The position numbers were made by a program, and so were the translations under genes. The notes under the pieces were generated by a model, which was given only the letters and a program-made list of their open reading frames with translations, had not been told where the DNA came from and ran no database searches. A stretch of 36,313 bases of DNA, from positions 1-36,313 of the IMG/VR virus record IMGVR_UViG_3300035034_000479; one strand, 5' to 3'. This DNA comes from a virus. Position 1 is the first letter of the stretch; each line of letters starts with the position of its first letter. Below are positions 32,790 to 36,313 of the stretch, piece after piece.

Positions 32790-35570
32790 ATGGCAAATAC
32801 CAACACCAAAATCATTCACTTTTCGAGGGGGCGAAAACAGAACCTTGGCAAAGTGAAGAACCTGACAGTCGGCCTACCGGCCTTCATAGAGTTGTTCAAG
32901 ATACCCCTTCAAACCCCTGAAACATTTGCAGAATACCTGAAAATGACAGACGCGCAACAGAGCGCGTTGAAGCAGTTGAACGGGTTCTTCTACCGATCAC
33001 AGGTCACAGGCGGGCGACGGGTCAAGGGCGCGGCCAAACCCGCCGATATAGCGACCTTGGACTTCGACCATGCAACCGTAGGTTTTCTAAACCGGATCAA
33101 GAAGGGCCTGATTCTCCGGGGCATCAAGTTCATCGTTCACAGCACCCGGCGGCACACGCCAGAGAGCCCACGACTCCGAATGATCGTGTTTTTGAAGACG
33201 CCCGTAAACAACGATATCTACGGTGCCGTAAGCCGGATTTTGGCTTTCAGTATCGACCCCGAAATGGAAATGATCGACCTTGTTTCGTTCCGCACGGAAC
33301 AGATGATGTATATGCCAACGATCAGTTCCAATATCAAATATGAGTTCTACGAATCACCCGGATCAAAGTTGCTTGATTGGGAAGTGATGCTTGAAGACTT
33401 CTCGAATGAGAACGGCGATTGGACCGATCTTGACAACCTGCCAAAAGCGCCGGGTGAAACGATCCGAAATACCGCAGACAAGGCCGAAAACCCCGAAGAC
33501 AAAGAAGGCCCGGTTGGCGATTTTTGCAGAACGTGGAATGTGATCGAGGCGATTGATTACTTCGATCTGCCCTATCAAGCCGTTGATGAATACTCGACCA
33601 AGCCCCGATACACCTACACGGGCGGTACGACGCGCAACGGAGCCATTGTCGAAGACGATGGGCTGTTCCTGACCAGCTATCACGGCTCGGACCCTGTTGG
33701 GGGCCGTACCGTGAACGCTTGGGATTTGGTCAAGGCCCACAAGTTCGGCGATCTGGACGCGCAAGAAGACACCGACACGCCCATGGGCAAGCGGCAGTCG
33801 TGGAAGGCGATGCTGGACTTGGTGAAGGAAGACAAGAACTATCTGCGTTCTGTCATGCAGTCGAACTATGACATGCGGGCGATCTTCGATGATCTGGATG
33901 AAGAAACGCTAGGGATCGTTCATCAGGAAGTGGGGGATGGCCTTGATGCCGCGCAACCATCCCCCGGAAGACCCACCAGTGACGAAAGACCCTTCACGGG
34001 CGAATCTATAGCCGATGACGGGGTTTTAGACAAGGACGCTCTTGATATTTTGGGCGTAATACCACGGGATGATGACGACTTCGACATTTTGGGTCTGTCA
34101 GAGATTCCCCGACGATCAGAAACGGCCATTGTTCGGGTCTTGCCGCCGGTCGAAGATGGATGGTTCACCAAGCTGGAATGGTCCGGTCAGCAAATCCTGA
34201 ACAGCCTGCCAAATATCACTTCGATCCTGCAAAATGATCTGCGGCTTCGCGGGTGCATCGAGTATAACGATTTCCGCCGAACCATCGTCACGCGCAAGGC
34301 GTTGAAGACCAAGCTGCCGATGGTGCCGAAGGTCGAAATCAAAGACAAGGTGCATGGCGATATGTGGAACGACACGATGACCACATATGCTCGAACATTG
34401 CTCGAAACGGCCAACGGCAAAGGCAACGCCGGATACGGCATGAGGGTTTCGGACAGGGACATAAACGGGGCGATCAACACCACGGCAATGCGGTGGCGGT
34501 TCCACCCGATCAAGGACGCCATAGAAGGTCATGTGTGGGATGGGATCGAGCGGGCTGAAACCCTGTTCATAGACTTCCTTGGGTGCCCTGATACCCCGTA
34601 CACGCGCGCTGTGTGCCGTACATGGCTTCTGGCGGCTGTGACGCGCATCTATGAACCCGGCCACAAGTTCGACTTCGTGCCGATCCTGGAAGGCGCCCAG
34701 GGTATCCGCAAATCGACCTTCATCAGAACCCTTTCCCTTGGGTTCGCCGGAAACCTGACGGCCAGTTTCCACGATTCGAACAAGCTGATCGAACAAATCA
34801 CAGGGCGCTGGATCATCGAGATTCCAGAACTCGGCAACATGGGCCGATCCGTGATCGAAGACGCCAAGGCGTTCTTCTCGATGACCGAAACCACGTTGCG
34901 ATTGGCATGGGAAAAGCGGGCCGACGAATACAAGCGGCAATGCGTCTTCATGGGTTCGACCAACAAAGAAAATTACCTGACCGACACGACCGGCAACCGC
35001 CGCTTCTGGCCGATCAAGGTCATGGCCGAACAGATCGACACAGAGCGCCTTGAAGCGGTCATGCCACAGGTATGGGCCGAAGTCTTGGTGATGTACCATG
35101 CGGCCCGTGAGGCGCAGCCCCACGGCGATCTTCCGCTGTATCTGACCGGGGCCGAAGCACAGGCCGAAGCGTCCGACAACCAATCGCAGCGGCAACAGGA
35201 TGACGACGCAACGGTGTGGGCTGGCATGATCGAAGACTTCCTGAACACACCCTTCAAGACGACGCCGGAAAGCAAGTCATGGCTGTTCATCGAGCGCACA
35301 TGCTATTTGCAAATTATGAAGGAAGTTCTCGAATTGAGAACCATCCAACAGCCGAAAGGGCTGTACGAAACGATCAAGCGGACCATGGGTTTGATCGGTT
35401 GGGAATTGGGCGAAAAGACCGTGAGGCTTCCAGTGTACGGCCCTCAAAAAGCCTTCGTGCGGAAACGCCCGATTAGCGCCCACAACCGGGCGAAGCTGAT
35501 CCGAGAACATATCGACCGGATCAGCTTCAAATCGGGGGATGAAGATGATGACCCCGAAAGCCTCTTGTGA
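32790..35570 (+). CDS. Primase-polymerase-like and VapE/SF3-type helicase fusion
   Basis: ATG 32790 with GGGG five bases upstream gives 926 residues; a TTG 12 codons earlier has no such site. The N-terminal third looks like an archaeo-eukaryotic primase domain: IATLDFDHATV (Asp91, Asp93 as metal ligands), FIVHSTRRHTPESPRLRMIV (His117) and later FRTEQMMYMPTIS. The C-terminal half is a VapE (virulence-associated E) ATPase with Walker A GAQGIRKST (635-643), Walker B-like RWIIEIPEL, sensor GSTN (722-725) and TGNRRFWPIKV. It should prime and unwind at the phage origin. It is transcribed opposite to the rest of the replication genes. The last residues are DEDDDPESLL. A terminator follows directly. 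Confidence 0.9.
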   Translation: MANTNTKIIHFSRGRKQNLGKVKNLTVGLPAFIELFKIPLQTPETFAEYLKMTDAQQSALKQLNGFFYRSQVTGGRRVKGAAKPADIATLDFDHATVGFLNRIKKGLILRGIKFIVHSTRRHTPESPRLRMIVFLKTPVNNDIYGAVSRILAFSIDPEMEMIDLVSFRTEQMMYMPTISSNIKYEFYESPGSKLLDWEVMLEDFSNENGDWTDLDNLPKAPGETIRNTADKAENPEDKEGPVGDFCRTWNVIEAIDYFDLPYQAVDEYSTKPRYTYTGGTTRNGAIVEDDGLFLTSYHGSDPVGGRTVNAWDLVKAHKFGDLDAQEDTDTPMGKRQSWKAMLDLVKEDKNYLRSVMQSNYDMRAIFDDLDEETLGIVHQEVGDGLDAAQPSPGRPTSDERPFTGESIADDGVLDKDALDILGVIPRDDDDFDILGLSEIPRRSETAIVRVLPPVEDGWFTKLEWSGQQILNSLPNITSILQNDLRLRGCIEYNDFRRTIVTRKALKTKLPMVPKVEIKDKVHGDMWNDTMTTYARTLLETANGKGNAGYGMRVSDRDINGAINTTAMRWRFHPIKDAIEGHVWDGIERAETLFIDFLGCPDTPYTRAVCRTWLLAAVTRIYEPGHKFDFVPILEGAQGIRKSTFIRTLSLGFAGNLTASFHDSNKLIEQITGRWIIEIPELGNMGRSVIEDAKAFFSMTETTLRLAWEKRADEYKRQCVFMGSTNKENYLTDTTGNRRFWPIKVMAEQIDTERLEAVMPQVWAEVLVMYHAAREAQPHGDLPLYLTGAEAQAEASDNQSQRQQDDDATVWAGMIEDFLNTPFKTTPESKSWLFIERTCYLQIMKEVLELRTIQQPKGLYETIKRTMGLIGWELGEKTVRLPVYGPQKAFVRKRPISAHNRAKLIREHIDRISFKSGDEDDDPESLL

Positions 35571-35580
35571 CTAGATTTAG

Positions 35581-35604
35581 TGGCCCTTCGGGGCCATTTT
35601 TTTT
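35581..35604 (+). terminator. Intrinsic terminator after the primase-helicase gene
   Basis: TGGCCC, a TTCG tetraloop and GGGCCA are followed by eight T residues. This is a textbook rho-independent terminator ten bases after the stop codon. Confidence 0.93.
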
Positions 35605-35660
35605 GTGCTGCACTTTGGATTACCGTGGCTTACCAGAAAGGTGGTGTATACTGACCGAAA

Positions 35661-35947
35661 TGTAAACGTCCAATTACACCCAAGTTTACAAAGGCTATGT
35701 CACTGTTTTCCTTACCGTAAAATCCGGTTTGTGTTAAAACTGTAAACCTGTAAACGCTAAGACCCTATTACTATATCCTGCGTACCACACGGCTCGGATT
35801 CCTCTGCTTCTCTTTTTCTCTAGCCGTAAGTTTAGATTCTATGTTTACACTATTACAAAAAACAGCTTTCATATAATGAAAACAGCTACTTATCTATGTA
35901 ACCGGGGCATGTAAACGTGCATGATTTGTAAACGCCGCAGGTTTACA
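35661..35947. repeat. Cluster of eight TGTAAAC sites (candidate origin iterons or operators)
   Basis: TGTAAAC occurs forward at 35661, 35741, 35749, 35910 and 35927, and as GTTTACA at 35684, 35843 and 35941. Eight exact 7-mers in 287 bases is far above chance. The pairs at 35661/35684 and 35927/35941 are inverted (the second with a 7-base spacer), and 35741/35749 are tandem with a one-base gap. The AT-rich setting next to the primase-helicase gene suits a replication origin recognised by a phage protein; repeated operators are the alternative. Confidence 0.65.
35859..35887. repeat. AAAACAGCT direct repeat with an enclosed palindrome
   Basis: AAAACAGCT occurs at 35859-35867 and 35879-35887, 20 bases (about two helical turns) apart. 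Between them TTTCAT and ATGAAA flank ATA as a perfect 6-bp palindrome (35867-35881). This AT-rich block could be a melting element or binding site within the putative origin. Confidence 0.5.
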
Positions 35948-36007
35948 TTTGAAGGAATTTGGCACGTTCCGGCGATTTTGTGAAAAACCGGGTCCACAAT
36001 GGTTCAC

Positions 36008-36045
36008 CATGGGGCACTACGGTAATATAGGTCAACCGTGCTGAC
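36008..36045. repeat. 38-bp imperfect repeat, copy 1
   Basis: It starts CATGGGG, contains GGTAATATAGGTCAAC and ends CTGAC. It matches the copy at 36247-36284 at 28 of 38 positions without gaps. The shared blocks CATGGGG, GGT-ATAT-GGTCAAC and CTGAC suggest a conserved protein site. Confidence 0.6.
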
Positions 36046-36111
36046 GCATCACCCCCTGAACCACAACATATAGTTTCGGCACCCGATGGCCCCATAGGCC
36101 GCGATCATCGA

Positions 36112-36136
36112 AAACTGAACTGAACGGTTCAGTTTA
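36112..36136. promoter_or_regulatory. Operator-like palindrome, copy 1
   Basis: This 25-bp site is identical to the one at 36146-36170. Its core is AACTGAAC, G, GTTCAGTT (36118-36134), an 8-bp perfect inverted repeat. An extra ACTGAAC half-site is fused on the left, giving three half-sites. This form is typical of operators for TetR-type or other dimeric repressors; the binding protein is not identified. Confidence 0.65.
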
Positions 36137-36145
36137 GATATCGGG

Positions 36146-36170
36146 AAACTGAACTGAACGGTTCAGTTTA
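36146..36170. promoter_or_regulatory. Operator-like palindrome, copy 2
   Basis: This site is an exact copy of the 25-bp one at 36112-36136, with start points 34 bases apart and a nine-base spacer (GATATCGGG). Its right arm overlaps the -35 region of a possible rightward promoter, as expected for repression by occlusion. Confidence 0.65.
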
Positions 36171-36190
36171 CTTTTGGGCCACCCTATAAC
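36162..36190 (+). promoter_or_regulatory. Possible rightward promoter under operator copy 2
   Basis: TTCAGT (36162-36167), a 17-base spacer and TATAAC (36185-36190) form a weak -35 and a good -10. The promoter would read toward the right edge, where no complete gene is visible in the window. Confidence 0.35.
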
Positions 36191-36246
36191 CTGGACCTTA
36201 TGATCCCCCTATGCTCGATAACAAAAACTTATGGTGTATGGGAACA

Positions 36247-36284
36247 CATGGGGAACATGGGTGATATTGGTCAACAAAACTGAC
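36247..36284. repeat. 38-bp imperfect repeat, copy 2
   Basis: This copy ends in a palindrome: ATTGGTCA (36266-36273) and TGACCAAT (36281-36288) are perfect 8-bp arms around a 7-base spacer. Copy 1 keeps only the inner GTCA/TGAC of these arms. Confidence 0.6.
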
Positions 36285-36313
36285 CAATTTCCGAGATTTT
36301 TGGTAGAAAATGG

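Larger units (their letters stand above)
35571..36313. other. 743-base non-coding, repeat-rich control region
   Basis: No reading frame longer than about 27 codons with a ribosome site is present on either strand. The base composition is clearly more AT-rich than the genes. The stretch begins with the primase-helicase terminator and contains the TGTAAAC cluster, an AAAACAGCT direct repeat with an internal palindrome, twin 25-bp operator-like sites, a possible rightward promoter and two 38-bp imperfect repeats. It resembles a phage origin and/or a regulatory region facing a gene beyond the right edge. Confidence 0.7.

Noticed and set aside
36112-36170. Alphaproteobacterial LexA (SOS) boxes
   Set aside because: The known alphaproteobacterial box is GTTC-N7-GTTC; here GTTC repeats are one base apart or inverted, so the spacing does not fit.
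36200-36283. 27-codon plus-strand frame near the right edge
   Set aside because: There is no ribosome site, it starts too close to the only plausible promoter, and it runs through the 38-bp repeat.
35571-36313. CRISPR array
   Set aside because: The repeats are short, unevenly spaced and in both orientations, without regular spacers.

Overview
The window is part of a tailed double-stranded DNA phage (or prophage) genome with a long, non-contractile tail, most likely from an alphaproteobacterium and perhaps a Rhodobacterales host. That host guess is an inference. It rests on the GC-rich coding sequence and on the tail families present (DUF2793, BR0599/DUF2163), which are common in Rhodobacterales phages and gene transfer agents. 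There is no integrase, CI-type repressor, lysis gene, tRNA or host gene in the window, so the lifestyle is not shown.

Almost everything from 32317 down to the left edge is one tightly packed leftward (minus-strand) gene train with many ATGA, TAATG or TGATG stop/start overlaps. From its upstream (right) end it starts with a replication and recombination module: an Ala-Lys-Pro repeat protein, a coiled-coil protein, a DUF2800 Cas4-like nuclease, a DUF2815 ssDNA-binding-like protein, a family A DNA polymerase, a DUF1653 protein, a VRR-NUC nuclease and an SNF2 helicase. It runs without a break into a head and tail module in the same order as phage lambda: small terminase (Nu1 position), A, W, B, C with an internal Nu3-like start, D, E, FI, FII, Z, U, V, G with a GT frameshift extension, and H (a 1671-residue tape measure with an embedded lysozyme-like domain). 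After H the gene set leaves lambda and becomes the DUF2163 type: a 400-residue tail protein, BR0599, two small proteins, a 1187-residue tail tip protein carrying two inserted related modules, small proteins, a DUF2793 protein, and a glycine-rich adhesin that runs off the left edge.

A divergent control region (32333-32443) separates this train from a short rightward operon. That operon encodes a Cro/YdaS-like HTH protein and a large protein with a primase-polymerase-like N-terminus and a VapE/SF3-type helicase C-terminus, and it ends at a strong terminator (35581-35604). The last 743 bases hold no convincing gene but are full of repeats. They include eight copies of TGTAAAC or its complement (candidate origin iterons or operators), two identical 25-bp palindromic operator-like sites overlapping a possible rightward promoter, and two 38-bp imperfect repeats.

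The most unusual signal is at protein level. Five otherwise unrelated DNA-metabolism proteins (the Ala-Lys-Pro repeat protein, DUF2800 nuclease, DUF2815 protein, primase-helicase and small-terminase-like protein) end in an acidic stretch followed by a terminal Ser-Leu-Leu or Ser-Gly-Leu-Leu, each written with different codons. This suggests a shared C-terminal docking tail within the phage replisome and packaging machinery. Other notable points are a hidden 37-codon gene whose end resembles the end of the tail tip protein, and a DNA polymerase whose motif C reads His-Asp-Gln instead of His-Asp-Glu.
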